64,000 nt of DNA from Gillisia sp. CAL575 (GCF_000403785.1 NZ_APHJ01000021.1:620001-684000), one strand, 5' to 3'; counted from the stretch's first letter, positions 45,686 to 56,419 are shown. Notes: generated by a model from the letters alone, not told the origin. Made by a program: numbers and translations.

Positions 45686-46058
45686 GAGCGGTCTCCTTTT
45701 CTTTTAATTTGTTCAAAAGCTGAATGAAGCAATCTGAGATCTCTTGAGAATCATATTTTTTCCGAGCAGTAAATATGAACATTAACGCGTATTTCTGATT
45801 TAAGTTGCTTTCTACAAGATACTTATTTTTCCTATAAGCTTCTCGCATAAGCCTTTTTAGATAATTGCGCTCAACGGCTTTTTTGAAATTCCTTTTAGGA
45901 ACCGAAACTCCAGTTTTACAAGTAGTAATTTCTGGGTTTTTTATAGGATAATAAAGTAGTTTAATGGGAAACTGCTTAATGGAATTCCCTTCAGTAAACA
46001 GGATATCTATTAATATTTTGCTTTTCAGTTTTTCTGAAGCAGGAAAGGTTTCACTCAT
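45666..46058 (-). CDS. rnpA: Ribonuclease P protein component
   Basis: 130 residues from the ATG at 46058; the frame is open three codons further, but only to a TTG. Protein subunit of RNase P, which matures tRNA 5' ends. The family hallmark is KKAVERNYLKRLMREAYR near residue 60, preceded by the basic-aromatic KTGVSVPKRNF. In most bacteria rnpA follows rpmH; here rpmH is absent and rnpA is followed by the S41 gene with overlapping ends. A hairpin terminator separates it from the M1 peptidase gene. Confidence 0.92.
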   Translation of the reverse strand: MSETFPASEKLKSKILIDILFTEGNSIKQFPIKLLYYPIKNPEITTCKTGVSVPKRNFKKAVERNYLKRLMREAYRKNKYLVESNLNQKYALMFIFTARKKYDSQEISDCFIQLLNKLKEKETAHENKNT

Positions 46059-46086
46059 TATTACCAATTGATTCGGCTAAATTAAA

Positions 46087-46120
46087 AAAATCCGCTTTGG
46101 GAATTCCCAAAACGGATTTT
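46087..46120 (-). terminator. Terminator after the M1 peptidase gene
   Basis: The outer stem AAAATCCG/CGGATTTT encloses the palindrome TTTGGGAATTCCCAAA. It lies 36 bases beyond the stop of the minus-strand peptidase and also just upstream of rnpA. Confidence 0.8.
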
Positions 46121-46155
46121 CTTTTAAATTTAAAGATGATAATAGTTAAGAAATA

Positions 46156-48006
46156 TTACTTCTCTTCTGCTGTAACAGCTTGCTTTAACTCATTATTCTC
46201 TCTATTGATATCTGCCATTAGTCCAGCAGGATCTATTTGTACATTAGAAATAGTGCTCTTTGGCTTATCAATACTTAATTTATAAGTTGGATACGCCCAA
46301 GCCCAGTCCTTAGCAAGTGTTCTTTCCACACCATTTTCAGCTGGTTTGTTCCAACGCATCATTTGCAATGGAATATAGATCATTTCTGAAGTTCCATCAA
46401 TATAAGAAACCTTCACGTCCAAAGGCATAGGCATTAAACCTATACGCTCAAGATTTACAATTGTAGTTTCCCCTTCTTCAGAAAGGTCTTTAACTGCATA
46501 ATCTATAGTATTAATTGTTTGTGTCCAGTCTATTAAATACCAGTCTAATTCTGCTCCAGAAACTTTTTCAGCAATTCTAATAAAATCATTAGGAGTTGGA
46601 TGTTTGAATTTCCACTCGTCGTAATATCTATTTAATGTTTTCTGAAGGTTTTCTTGTCCAATTACATATCCTAATTGTGCTAAGAAAACAGAACCTTTGG
46701 TGTAAGCCGCGGCCCCGTAGGCTCCGTTAAGATTGTATCTATCTGCATGTGTACTTTGTGGTTGCTCTACTCCAGAAGTTGCTAATCTAGTATATCCTTT
46801 AAAAGAACCTTCAAATACATTTTCATTTTTAGAACTGCTGATCTCATTTTCAGCTAAAGTTGAAATGTAAGAAGTGAATCCTTCATCCATCCATTCATTT
46901 ACACTTTCGTTGGTTGCCATTAAATGCTGAAACCAGGCGTGTGCCATTTCATGAGCAGTAACTCCAACTAAACTTCCAAAACTGCGTTTTCCGGTAATTA
47001 AGGTAGCCATCGCATATTCCATTCCACCATCTCCTCCTTGGATTACAGAATATTGCTCCCAAGGATAAGCCCCAATATGTTCATTAAAAAACAACAATAA
47101 TTCTTCAGTTTTAGGCTGAAGGTTTTTCCAGTTTTCTTTTATCTCTGCATCATTTTTGTAAAAGAAATGTAACACAGTTCCATCTGCAGCGGTTCTTTTA
47201 TCATGAATAAACTCAGGATCTGCAGCCCAAGCAAAATCGTGCACCATTGGTGCTAAAAAATGCCAAGTAAGCTTCTCCCCTTTTTGTTTTTTTACTTTCG
47301 TTCCCTCGGCTTCATAACCAAATCCAATTTCTTGCGGATTTTGAAGATATCCGGTTCCTCCGATAACATAGTTTTTATCAATGGCGATCTTTACATCAAA
47401 ATCTCCCCATACTCCGTGAAATTCACGGCCTATGTACGGATCTGCATGCCATCCTTGGAAATCATATTCTGCCATTTTAGGATACCACTGTGTCATAGAA
47501 AGCGCTACTCCTTCAGCGTTATTTCTTCCAGATCTTCTAATTTGTTGAGGCACTTGCCCTTTAAAATCCATCTTAAAAGTAGCCGTTTCACCAGGTAATA
47601 TGGGCTTACTTAGTTGAACTTCCAATACAGTTCCAACTTCCTCAAAAGAAAGACTTGCTCCATCTTGGGTAAGAGAATTCACTTTTAAATAACCTTGCTC
47701 AGCTTCAGTTAATTTAGAAATTCTATCTCCTACTCTGCTATCTGGATCTTGGATAGTTCTAGATCTTACATCCATTTCGCTTCCCGGTTGGAAGGCATTA
47801 AAAAATAAATGATAAAAAACGCGATTTAAAGTATCAGGGGAATTATTGGTGTAGATTAACTCTTGATCTCCTGTGTATTGAAAGTTTTTCACATTCATAT
47901 CCACGTCCATCTTGTAGTCAACTTTTTGTTGCCAATAAGAATTGTTGTTTTGAGCCTGAGCCCAAATGCTTGTAAATAAAGTAATTGCTATAAATATTCT
48001 CTTCAT
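46156..48006 (-). CDS. M1 family metallopeptidase (gluzincin aminopeptidase)
   Basis: 616 residues with a signal peptide (ends near SIWAQAQ). The N-terminal beta domain is followed by the substrate motif GGMEYAMATLI near 330 and the zinc site HEMAHAWFQHL near 350, with the third ligand E in NEWMDEGFTSY about 18 residues on. A C-terminal helical part follows. It should remove N-terminal residues from peptides outside the cytoplasm. The downstream terminator marks it as last in a three-gene set: MBL-fold hydrolase, S8 peptidase, M1 peptidase (gaps 8 and 6 bases). Confidence 0.95.
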   Translation of the reverse strand: MKRIFIAITLFTSIWAQAQNNNSYWQQKVDYKMDVDMNVKNFQYTGDQELIYTNNSPDTLNRVFYHLFFNAFQPGSEMDVRSRTIQDPDSRVGDRISKLTEAEQGYLKVNSLTQDGASLSFEEVGTVLEVQLSKPILPGETATFKMDFKGQVPQQIRRSGRNNAEGVALSMTQWYPKMAEYDFQGWHADPYIGREFHGVWGDFDVKIAIDKNYVIGGTGYLQNPQEIGFGYEAEGTKVKKQKGEKLTWHFLAPMVHDFAWAADPEFIHDKRTAADGTVLHFFYKNDAEIKENWKNLQPKTEELLLFFNEHIGAYPWEQYSVIQGGDGGMEYAMATLITGKRSFGSLVGVTAHEMAHAWFQHLMATNESVNEWMDEGFTSYISTLAENEISSSKNENVFEGSFKGYTRLATSGVEQPQSTHADRYNLNGAYGAAAYTKGSVFLAQLGYVIGQENLQKTLNRYYDEWKFKHPTPNDFIRIAEKVSGAELDWYLIDWTQTINTIDYAVKDLSEEGETTIVNLERIGLMPMPLDVKVSYIDGTSEMIYIPLQMMRWNKPAENGVERTLAKDWAWAYPTYKLSIDKPKSTISNVQIDPAGLMADINRENNELKQAVTAEEK

Positions 48007-48012
48007 AATTTG

Positions 48013-49689
48013 TTATTTCGATTCTTTTTCAGCTAAAATTAATGCGTTGTATAAGTTTACCATTTTTCCAGAAACAGAAAGATCTGTAAACTTTTTGTTT
48101 AATGTATTCTCACTAACAACCACCGATGCTTTTGTAGAAACACCGCTATTCATGATAATCTGCTTAACCTGAGCAGCTGTTAATTTTGGATAATAAGATC
48201 TAATTACAGCGGCAACACCAGCTACAGCAGGCGCAGCCATAGAAGTCCCTTGTAAATATTCGTAAGTATTATTTGGAGTCGTAGACCAGATCTTAGTTCC
48301 TGGTGCAAAAACATCTACATTCGATTTTCCGAAGTTTGAAAAGCCTGCAACCAAACCAGAACCATACTCATAATTTAAAGCTCCAACTGTTAATACATTA
48401 TTCACGATTTCAGTCGAATTTTGTGGGGTTTGATCGTTTGGATACACCATTTTAGTATCCAGATCTAATCCTTCGTTTCCAGCTGCATTTACAATTAGAA
48501 CATCTTTAGAAGCCGCATATTTTAAGGCATCTATTACAAATTCAGGATTTGGAGAAAAGTATTTTCCAAAACTGGTATTTATCACTTTTGCTCCGTTGTC
48601 TACCGCATAGCGAATACCTAAGGCAATATCTTTATCATATTCATCTCCATCTGGAACAGCGCGAATGGCCATTATTTTTACATTATTAGCCACACCATCC
48701 ATCCCGAGGTTGTTACCTCTTTTTGCCGCGATAATTCCAGCTACATGAGTTCCATGCTTAACATCTTCTTTATCTTTTGTTGGCCCAGACACTTTGTTAT
48801 TTCCATATTTGTTGTCTGTGATATCGTAAGGATTATCTCCCACAATAGCTCTTCCATCAAGATTTAAATTAAAATGAGTATCTATTCTATTAGTAAAATA
48901 ATCTATAGCTTCACTTAATTCTTTTAATGCCGCTGGGATATTCTCATTTACGTTATTCTGAATTTGAGCAAGCATAGCTTTATACTGCTGCATTTCTTGA
49001 GTAGTAGCTTCCATCGCAGCCAATTCTTTCTTGGTATAATCCTCTTTACCAAGTTTAGCTGAAACGGCCTTATGCGCAATTGTTAGTTGTTGTTTTATTT
49101 GTTCGTATTGAGTTTTATTTTGAACATTCTCATTATATTCTTTCTCATATTCAGACTTTGCGCTTACATATACATCATACTCCGCTCTGTTTCCAGAACT
49201 TATAGCACCTGCCGGTTTTCCATCATATTTAGACTTTAACCTTTTATAAATACGGGTGTACTCCAAGTTTTCTTTAACTGCGTCCCCAAGGAAATTCCAT
49301 CCATTAACATCATCTATATATCCATTGTTATCATCATCTCTACCGTTGTTGGCCACTTCTCCTCTATTCACCCAAACAACACTTTTTAAGTCTTCATGAG
49401 TTATATCTACTCCGCTATCTAAAACTGCAACAATAACCTGATTTCCGGTTTTGTTTTTAATAATTTCACTGTAAGCCTTATTTATACTCATTCCTGGAAT
49501 AGTATCTGTAACCAGATCGTACTGTCCCCAATTTTTTAATTGAATATCTGTGAGCGGTGTAACTTTTAAAGGAATTTCATCTATGTTTTCTACTGGTGTA
49601 GAAATAAGAATAGGATTTGTAGTACCACAAGCAGCAAATGTAAATGCTATACCTGCAACAAATAGGGGTTTAAAAAAAGGGATTTTCAT
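48013..49689 (-). CDS. S8 (subtilisin-like) peptidase lipoprotein with long insert
   Basis: 558 residues. The signal peptide ends FTFAAC with the lipidation Cys at 21. The triad is complete: D91 in VLDSGVD, H312 in HGTHVAG, and S483 in GTSMAAP. Asp and His are about 220 residues apart (about 30 in subtilisin), because a helical, charged insert occupies about 140-275. Extracytoplasmic, probably surface- or periplasm-facing by its lipid anchor. It is in an operon with an M1 aminopeptidase and an MBL-fold hydrolase. Confidence 0.93.
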   Translation of the reverse strand: MKIPFFKPLFVAGIAFTFAACGTTNPILISTPVENIDEIPLKVTPLTDIQLKNWGQYDLVTDTIPGMSINKAYSEIIKNKTGNQVIVAVLDSGVDITHEDLKSVVWVNRGEVANNGRDDDNNGYIDDVNGWNFLGDAVKENLEYTRIYKRLKSKYDGKPAGAISSGNRAEYDVYVSAKSEYEKEYNENVQNKTQYEQIKQQLTIAHKAVSAKLGKEDYTKKELAAMEATTQEMQQYKAMLAQIQNNVNENIPAALKELSEAIDYFTNRIDTHFNLNLDGRAIVGDNPYDITDNKYGNNKVSGPTKDKEDVKHGTHVAGIIAAKRGNNLGMDGVANNVKIMAIRAVPDGDEYDKDIALGIRYAVDNGAKVINTSFGKYFSPNPEFVIDALKYAASKDVLIVNAAGNEGLDLDTKMVYPNDQTPQNSTEIVNNVLTVGALNYEYGSGLVAGFSNFGKSNVDVFAPGTKIWSTTPNNTYEYLQGTSMAAPAVAGVAAVIRSYYPKLTAAQVKQIIMNSGVSTKASVVVSENTLNKKFTDLSVSGKMVNLYNALILAEKESK

Positions 49690-49697
49690 ATAGAGTT

Positions 49698-50561
49698 TTA
49701 ATTAAATAATTCGTTAAAAGTAAAAGTTTTATCTAGTCTCACACCTTTTTCGGTATGTTTAAGGGTAATTATTTCATTGTGAGCATCATGCTCTAGGAAA
49801 AGGTATAATTCCTCATCTGCAGCCTTATTTAGAAAAAGCTCTTTTTCATTAAGTGTTAATAAAGGTCTGGTATCATAACCCATTACAAATGGCAATGGAA
49901 TATGCCCTGCAGTTGGCAGTAAATCTGCCATAAAAACTAATGTTTTTCCTTGATATGTAATATGAGGGATCATCTGTTTATCTGTATGTCCATCTGCAAA
50001 AAAGACACCAAAACCTAGTTCTTCAGAAATTGTAAAGGTTTTAGAGGCTTCCTTTTCAAGGAAATGAAGTTTTCCACTCTGTTCCATCGGGATAATATTC
50101 TCTTTCAAAAATGATGCTTTTTCCCTAGCATTAGGTTGTGTTGCCCATAACCAATGATCTTTATTACTCCAAAATCTGGCGTTTTTAAATGCTGGTTCAT
50201 ACCCTGTTCTATTTTTATTCCATTGCACGCTTCCACCACAATGGTCAAAATGAAGGTGAGTCATAAACACATCGGTGATATCGTCTCTATGAAATCCGTG
50301 TTGTTTTAGCGAATTATCTATTGAGTGATCTCCCCATTGAAAGTAATAACCAAAGAATTTTTCGCTTTGTTTATCTCCCATTCCAGTATCTATAAGAATG
50401 AGTTTATCACCCTCTTCTATTAATAAACAGCGAGCAGCTATATCAATCATATTGTTGTTGTCTGCAGGATTGGTCTTGTTCCATAAAGATTTTGGAACCA
50501 CACCAAACATAGCACCTCCATCTAATTTAAAATTCCCTGCTTCTATTGGATATAATTTCAT
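49698..50561 (-). CDS. MBL-fold metallo-hydrolase
   Basis: 287 residues. The metallo-beta-lactamase motif HLHFDHCGG near residue 113, preceded by DTGMGD near 58 and followed by HTD and EHDAHN ligands, indicates an intact binuclear site. There is no signal peptide. Relatives include quorum-quenching lactonases (AHL lactonase-like) and other hydrolases, so the substrate cannot be assigned. First gene of the run leading to the S8 and M1 peptidases. Confidence 0.9.
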   Translation of the reverse strand: MKLYPIEAGNFKLDGGAMFGVVPKSLWNKTNPADNNNMIDIAARCLLIEEGDKLILIDTGMGDKQSEKFFGYYFQWGDHSIDNSLKQHGFHRDDITDVFMTHLHFDHCGGSVQWNKNRTGYEPAFKNARFWSNKDHWLWATQPNAREKASFLKENIIPMEQSGKLHFLEKEASKTFTISEELGFGVFFADGHTDKQMIPHITYQGKTLVFMADLLPTAGHIPLPFVMGYDTRPLLTLNEKELFLNKAADEELYLFLEHDAHNEIITLKHTEKGVRLDKTFTFNELFN

Positions 50562-50722
50562 AAATAGCTATTTGAGATGCAAAGTACTAAAAGCGCTATA
50601 CTTACTTATTGGCTCAACTTCAGAATTTATTATTTTTAACAAAACATTGAGGATTGTCATTACTATTAAGCAAAATTTTCACTCAGGTTAAATTCTTCTG
50701 TATTTAATTAACAGAAACATCC

Positions 50723-50730
50723 TATTTTTG
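50723..50730 (+). promoter_or_regulatory. Candidate promoter for the RCK-domain antiporter
   Basis: TATTTTTG is an exact -7 box in the 299-base divergent spacer. It would leave a leader of about 125 bases before the ATG at 50861. Confidence 0.5.
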
Positions 50731-50860
50731 CATTTTTAATTCTATTTTACTTTAAATTAGAATTAAAGCCCTACTAATACTTACTTTTTGAGCATTGGGA
50801 ATACTAATTTTTGAATAAACTAAAAATGGTAAATGCCATTTTTAATAAAATAATTTTTGA

Positions 50861-52723
50861 ATGCTAGAACTCGCAGGTATAATTATATTAGGAATATTGG
50901 CCCAATGGATGGCTTTTAAATTGAAGATCCCAGCTATTCTCCCACTTATATTAATAGGACTTTTTGTAGGGCCAATTTCTACATTGATTTCTGAAGATGG
51001 TACTAAATGGATAGAACCTATTTGGAATGGAGAAGAAGGTCTATTTCCAGGGGAAAGTCTATTTTATTTTGTTTCCTTAGCTATTGCTATAATACTTTTT
51101 GAAGGTGGATTAACCCTTAGAAAAAGTGAAATAGGAAATGTGGGACCGGTAATCTTGAAACTTATAAGTGTTGGGGTGGTCGTTACTTTTTTCGGTGCAG
51201 GATTAGCCGCACATTTTATTTACGATTTTTCATGGGAGATTTCATTCCTTTTCTCTTCTTTAATAATAGTTACGGGGCCAACGGTAATCACTCCTATCCT
51301 TAGAAATATACCTTTAAAAAAGCATGTTTCCTCCATTTTAAAATGGGAAGGAATATTAATAGACCCTATAGGAGCTTTAGTTGCTGTACTTGTTTATGAA
51401 TTTATAAGAGTAGAAAGCGGTGCAGATTTTACCCAAACAGCACTTATCGAATTCGGAAAAATCGTTCTTTTCGGTTTCACCTTCGGATTTACATTTGCAC
51501 ATGTATTAGCTTTTGCAATTAAAAAAGATGTAATTCCACATTACCTTCTAAATGTTTTCACTTTAGCAACAGTTTTAGGTGTATTTGTATTATCTGATAT
51601 GTTCGCTCATGAAAGCGGATTATTGGCAGTTGTAATTATGGGAATGGTTATGGGGAATACCAAATTACCAAATCTTAAGGAGCTTCTATACTTCAAGGAA
51701 TCATTGAGTGTGCTGCTTATTTCTATACTTTTTATTCTGCTGGCAGCAAATATGGAAATTGAAGATCTTTTATTGGTCTATAATTTCAAAGCACTAATGT
51801 TATTTGGAGCTGTCGTATTGATAATTCGTCCTTTAGGTGTGATCTTAAGTTCAATTGGAGCAGGACTAAAAGTAAATGAAATTGCTTTTATTAGTTGGGT
51901 TGGTCCAAGAGGTATTGTTGCAGCAGGTATAGCTTCTTTATTCGGATTAAAGCTTGCTAGTGAAGGTGTGGAAGGAGCAGAATATATTACTCCTTTGGTA
52001 TTCATGATCGTATTATGTTCCGTTTTACTGAATGCTACAACTGCTAGATTATTTGCAAAACTGGTAGGTGTATTTATCACCAATTCTGAAGGGATCTTAA
52101 TAATTGGAGCATCTTCAGTCTCCAGGATTATAGCTAAATATCTGAAAGATAACAATAGGCATGTTGTTGTTGTAGATAATAACTTTTCGAACATTAGAAA
52201 AGCAAAGGCCTTGGGAATTGAAGCTTTAGAAGGAAGTGTATATTCAGATGATCTTTTAAATAATATAGAATTAAGTGATATTGGATATTTAATGGCAATA
52301 ACTGGGAACAGTGACATTAACAAAACAGCGATCAATAAATTTCAGAAACAATTTGGCGAACAAGGCTCCTTTAGGCTTATTTCTACCGATGAAATGAGCG
52401 ATCCTGAAAGAAACCCCGAGCAAGGATTATTCTCTCATACAGACGATTTTATTAAGCTTACAGAGGTATCTAGAAGATATCCAACTATTCATGAAATCGT
52501 ATTGAATAGCCGTGAGCATTACGAAGGAATTATTGAGATCTCCAAGACTGAATCTGAAATGGTTCCGTTATTTGTAAAAAATGATACTGGAGATTTAAAA
52601 ATTATTCCATCTCATAGCCAAGAGGTAGAAATCAAGGAAGGATTTGCTTTAGTATATCTAGGTAAAGAGATTCCAAATAAAGAAGAACAGAAAAAAGAGG
52701 ATGTAGAACGCACTGAGGATTAG
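50861..52723 (+). CDS. CPA1 sodium:proton antiporter with RCK_N (TrkA-N) domain
   Basis: 620 residues. There are about 12 membrane helices to about residue 395, including a TGPTVITPILRN block and FEGGLTLR, then a cytoplasmic NAD-binding RCK_N domain (LIIGASSVSRIIAKYL near 410, with VVVDNN near 435) and a C-terminal acidic tail. The domain likely senses nucleotides or redox state. It has no neighbours on its own strand and is flanked by a promoter on one side and a bidirectional terminator on the other. Confidence 0.92.
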   Translation: MLELAGIIILGILAQWMAFKLKIPAILPLILIGLFVGPISTLISEDGTKWIEPIWNGEEGLFPGESLFYFVSLAIAIILFEGGLTLRKSEIGNVGPVILKLISVGVVVTFFGAGLAAHFIYDFSWEISFLFSSLIIVTGPTVITPILRNIPLKKHVSSILKWEGILIDPIGALVAVLVYEFIRVESGADFTQTALIEFGKIVLFGFTFGFTFAHVLAFAIKKDVIPHYLLNVFTLATVLGVFVLSDMFAHESGLLAVVIMGMVMGNTKLPNLKELLYFKESLSVLLISILFILLAANMEIEDLLLVYNFKALMLFGAVVLIIRPLGVILSSIGAGLKVNEIAFISWVGPRGIVAAGIASLFGLKLASEGVEGAEYITPLVFMIVLCSVLLNATTARLFAKLVGVFITNSEGILIIGASSVSRIIAKYLKDNNRHVVVVDNNFSNIRKAKALGIEALEGSVYSDDLLNNIELSDIGYLMAITGNSDINKTAINKFQKQFGEQGSFRLISTDEMSDPERNPEQGLFSHTDDFIKLTEVSRRYPTIHEIVLNSREHYEGIIEISKTESEMVPLFVKNDTGDLKIIPSHSQEVEIKEGFALVYLGKEIPNKEEQKKEDVERTED

Positions 52724-52751
52724 TGATTTCTATAGTATTATTTCTATAACC

Positions 52752-52788
52752 AAAAAGGTCCCAAACTATGTAGCTTGGGACCTTTTTT
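52752..52788. terminator. Bidirectional terminator between the antiporter and lepA
   Basis: AAAAAGGTCCCAA (52752-52764) and TTGGGACCTTTTTT (52775-52788) make a GC-rich hairpin with flanking A and T runs, between convergent genes. Confidence 0.88.
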
Positions 52789-52813
52789 GATTTTGTATAA
52801 TTAGATAAATTCC

Positions 52814-54610
52814 CTAATCGTTTAATTTAAGAACGGCCATAAAGGCTTCTTGTGGAATTTCCACATTTCCCACTAATCTCATACGTTTTTTACCTTTTTT
52901 CTGCTTTTCAAGTAATTTTCTCTTTCTGGAAATATCACCACCATAACATTTCGCGGTAACATCTTTTCTTAAAGCTTTTACCGTTTCTCTAGAAATAATC
53001 TTTGCACCAATAGCAGCTTGTATAGGAATATCAAATTGTTGTCTCGGGATTAATTCCCTTAATTTTTCACACATTTTCTTTCCAATATCATAAGCATTAT
53101 CTGCGTGTAATAACGCAGAAAGTGCATCAACAATACTTGCGTTAAGCAATACATCTACTTTTACAAGTTTAGATGCTCTCATTCCTATTGGAGAATAATC
53201 AAAGGAAGCATATCCTTTAGAAACAGTTTTTAATCTGTCGTAAAAATCGAATACGATCTCTGCTAAAGGCATATCAAAAGTTAATTCTACTCTTTCAGGA
53301 GTAAGATAGTTTTGATTGGTAATTTGACCTCTTTTTTCAATACATAAAGACATTACAGAACCCACAAAATCTGATTTTGTAATGATGCTTGCTTTTATGA
53401 AAGGCTCTTCTACTCTATTTAGACTTGAAGGATCTGGTAGATCTGATGGATTATTTACCAGAATTTTTGTGTCTGGATTTTTATGAGTAAAAGCATGATA
53501 AGATACGTTAGGAACAGTTGTAATAACCGTCATATCAAATTCACGCTCTAATCTTTCTTGTATAATTTCCAAGTGAAGCATTCCTAAGAATCCACATCTA
53601 AATCCAAAACCAAGAGCGGCTGAACTTTCTGGAACAAATACTAGGGAGGCATCATTTAGCTGAAGTTTTTCCATAGAAGAACGCAAATCTTCATAATCTT
53701 CGGTATCTACAGGATAAATTCCGGCAAAAACCATCGGTTTTACGTCTTCAAATCCAGCAACAGCTTCTGTAGTTGGGTTTTTAGCATCAGTAATTGTATC
53801 TCCTACCTTTACTTCTCGCGCATCTTTAATTCCGGTAATTAAATATCCTACATCCCCAGCTTTAATTTCTTTCTTAGGATCCTGTTTCAATCTTAAGGTT
53901 CCCACTTCATCTGCAAAATAGTCCTTACCTGTTGCAACAAATTTTATATGCTGTCCTTTTTTAATAGAACCATTTATCACTCTAAAATAAGTTTCTACAC
54001 CTCTAAAAGGATTATAAACCGAATCGAAGATCAAAGCTCGAAGTGGAGCATCTATTTTACCAGATGGAGCAGGAATACGCTCTATAATTGCCGAAAGTAT
54101 TTCTTCAATTCCAATCCCAGTTTTTGCACTGGCAGGAATTACATCTTCTATATTACATCCTAATAATTCAACGATATCATCTGTTACCACTTCTATGTTA
54201 GCACTTGGAAGATCCACTTTATTAAGTACTGGAATAATTTCCAGATCATTCTCTAAAGCAAGATACAAGTTAGAAATAGTTTGAGCTTGGATACTTTGTG
54301 CAGCATCTACAATTAGCAATGCGCCCTCACAAGCTGCGATAGATCGAGATACCTCGTAAGAGAAATCTACGTGACCAGGAGTATCAATAAGATTTAATAC
54401 ATACTCTTCACCTTTATAGGTATAATTCATTTGGATCGCGTGACTTTTAATAGTAATTCCACGCTCGCGTTCCAGGTCCATACTGTCCAGTAATTGAGCC
54501 TGACTTTCACGATCGGTCACAGATCCCGTAAATTCCAGCAATCTGTCTGCCAGAGTACTTTTTCCGTGATCTATATGGGCAATTATACAAAAGTTACGTA
54601 TGTTCTTCAT
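52814..54610 (-). CDS. lepA: Elongation factor 4 (LepA)
   Basis: 598 residues. Ribosome-associated GTPase that acts in initiation or back-translocation. The GTP-binding motifs are [18 protein letters not shown] near the start, [12 protein letters not shown] near 78, and NKVDLPSA near 132. The LepA-specific C-terminal domain ([17 protein letters not shown]) follows near 570. Length is normal. There is a -7 box in front. Confidence 0.98.
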   Translation of the reverse strand: MKNIRNFCIIAHIDHGKSTLADRLLEFTGSVTDRESQAQLLDSMDLERERGITIKSHAIQMNYTYKGEEYVLNLIDTPGHVDFSYEVSRSIAACEGALLIVDAAQSIQAQTISNLYLALENDLEIIPVLNKVDLPSANIEVVTDDIVELLGCNIEDVIPASAKTGIGIEEILSAIIERIPAPSGKIDAPLRALIFDSVYNPFRGVETYFRVINGSIKKGQHIKFVATGKDYFADEVGTLRLKQDPKKEIKAGDVGYLITGIKDAREVKVGDTITDAKNPTTEAVAGFEDVKPMVFAGIYPVDTEDYEDLRSSMEKLQLNDASLVFVPESSAALGFGFRCGFLGMLHLEIIQERLEREFDMTVITTVPNVSYHAFTHKNPDTKILVNNPSDLPDPSSLNRVEEPFIKASIITKSDFVGSVMSLCIEKRGQITNQNYLTPERVELTFDMPLAEIVFDFYDRLKTVSKGYASFDYSPIGMRASKLVKVDVLLNASIVDALSALLHADNAYDIGKKMCEKLRELIPRQQFDIPIQAAIGAKIISRETVKALRKDVTAKCYGGDISRKRKLLEKQKKGKKRMRLVGNVEIPQEAFMAVLKLND

Positions 54611-55111
54611 GAGTCAATTTCAGAGTTGATTAGGCCAATAAATACCCATCATATTAAAGTTTACAAATATAGTTTTTTTAATATGGTTTGTATAAATATT
54701 CTTACCTGCGGTTGGCAAAATCGAAATTATGGATGAGAAGTTGTTAAAATTTCAATTTTTAAATCTAATATTGAAGTTATTCGATGTCTGAATAAAATAT
54801 TGAAGACTTTTTTCACCAAACCAAACTGTAAAAAATTACTAAACATATAAAAGATTACAAAAAAAATTATAGAAGTATTTGGTTTTATTAAAAAAAGACT
54901 TCTTCTTTGTTGGTAGAAAAGCTAAATATTAGACGGTTAACTATTTTGAATTAAGCTGTTTATTTTTTTTAATTTAATTTAAATGTTATCGTTAGAAGGC
55001 TCGATTAGAATATTTCAATAATATTTATGTAGCATCATTATCTATAGTTTTCGAAGAATTAAGAACTGTGATCATATCATCTTTAATTAATCTTACATAA
55101 GAGTACCTTCT
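54611..55111. other. 501-base spacer between lepA and the amino-sugar locus
   Basis: AT-rich and without an ORF or RNA gene that I can recognise. It holds the lepA promoter at one end. The far end should carry the promoter of the sugar-transporter gene, but no TAnnTTTG box was found there. Confidence 0.5.
54664..54671 (-). promoter_or_regulatory. Promoter for lepA
   Basis: CAAATATA reads TATATTTG on the minus strand, an exact TAnnTTTG box 54 bases before the lepA start. Confidence 0.55.
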
Positions 55112-56401
55112 ATGAAAAATCAATCTATTTCTGATACTGCTGCACAGAAGAATGCAAAATCTGGAACTAACCGTTCCATAATTATTATTGGTGCCCTCTT
55201 TTTCATTTTCGGATTCGTCACATGGTTGAACTCGGTTTTAATTCCTTATTTAAAAATCGCATGCGAATTAAATAATTTTGAAGCTTATTTTGTGGCTTTC
55301 GCATTTTATATCGCTTATTTGGTTATGGCCTTACCCTCGGCCTGGATTCTTAAATTAACTGGTTTTAAAAAAGGAATGTCTCTCGGCTTGCTAGTGATGG
55401 CGGTAGGATCTCTAATTTTTGTTCCCGCAGCCTACTCACGTACTTATGAGCTGTTCTTGCTAGGATTATTTGTTCAAGGAACAGGTTTAGCAATCCTTCA
55501 AACAGCTGCTAATCCCTATGTAACTATACTTGGACCTATAGAGAGTGCTGCAAAGCGAATTAGTATTATGGGGATTTGTAATAAAGTAGCCGGTGCTATT
55601 GCTCCAATTATTTTAGGTGCTATTGCGCTAAAGGATGTAGATGCTTTAGTCGAAAATCTTAAAGTAATGCCGGTTGCCCAAAAAATAGCAGAACTGGATC
55701 TTCTTTCAGAAAGAGTAATCTTCCCTTATTTAATTATGATGGGAGTGCTAATCGTTCTAGCTACTTTAATTTATTTTTCAACTTTACCTGAAGTGGATAC
55801 AGATCAAGAAGATGAAGAATTGGCACATACTAATAGCAAAAAAACAAGTATTTTTCAATTTCCACATTTGTTGTTGGGAGCTTTAGCACTTTTCTTATAT
55901 GTAGGAGTAGAAGTTATTGCCGGAGATACAGTAATTAGTTATGGGGTTGCTCAAGGGATCTCTTTCGCTAATGCAAAATTCTTTACCACCTATACCTTAA
56001 TTGCTATGTTAGTTGGTTATGTAATTGGAATTTTATGTATTCCTAAATACTTGTCCCAAGAAAAAGCATTAAAAATCTCTGCAGTTCTTGGATTAGCACT
56101 TGGTCTTGGAGCTATATTTTCAGATGGATTTGTATCTGTGCTCTGTATTTCATTGTTAGGTATTGCAAATGCATTGGTTTGGCCAGCAATTTGGCCAATG
56201 GCAATTTCAGGTTTAGGTAGATTTACCAAAGTTGGATCTTCCTTAATGATTATGGCTATCGCTGGTGGCGCTATTATGCCTTTGGTTTACGGATTTTTTG
56301 CAGATCTTTCTTCTCCACAAAAGGCCTATTGGGTGGTGATTCCCTGTTATTTGTACATTTTATACTTTGCTACCTCAGGATATAAAATAAGAACCAAATA
56401 G
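55112..56401 (+). CDS. FHS-family sugar MFS transporter (FucP/NagP-like)
   Basis: 429 residues, about 12 membrane helices. The N-terminal FFIFGFVTWLNSVLIPYLK and the block QTAANPYVTILG near residue 130 mark the fucose:H+ symporter group, whose members also carry GlcNAc and related amino sugars. It is first of a plus-strand set: GH20 hexosaminidase 18 bases on, then murQ. The substrate is therefore likely an N-acetylated amino sugar (MurNAc or GlcNAc). That assignment is by context only. Confidence 0.88.
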   Translation: MKNQSISDTAAQKNAKSGTNRSIIIIGALFFIFGFVTWLNSVLIPYLKIACELNNFEAYFVAFAFYIAYLVMALPSAWILKLTGFKKGMSLGLLVMAVGSLIFVPAAYSRTYELFLLGLFVQGTGLAILQTAANPYVTILGPIESAAKRISIMGICNKVAGAIAPIILGAIALKDVDALVENLKVMPVAQKIAELDLLSERVIFPYLIMMGVLIVLATLIYFSTLPEVDTDQEDEELAHTNSKKTSIFQFPHLLLGALALFLYVGVEVIAGDTVISYGVAQGISFANAKFFTTYTLIAMLVGYVIGILCIPKYLSQEKALKISAVLGLALGLGAIFSDGFVSVLCISLLGIANALVWPAIWPMAISGLGRFTKVGSSLMIMAIAGGAIMPLVYGFFADLSSPQKAYWVVIPCYLYILYFATSGYKIRTK

Positions 56402-56419
56402 ACCAATAAATTCTAAAAA

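Noticed and set aside
51778-52335. A long antisense open frame (185 codons) under the RCK antiporter
   Set aside because: It is the opposite strand of a clear CPA1 gene with conserved motifs and has no recognisable domain of its own.
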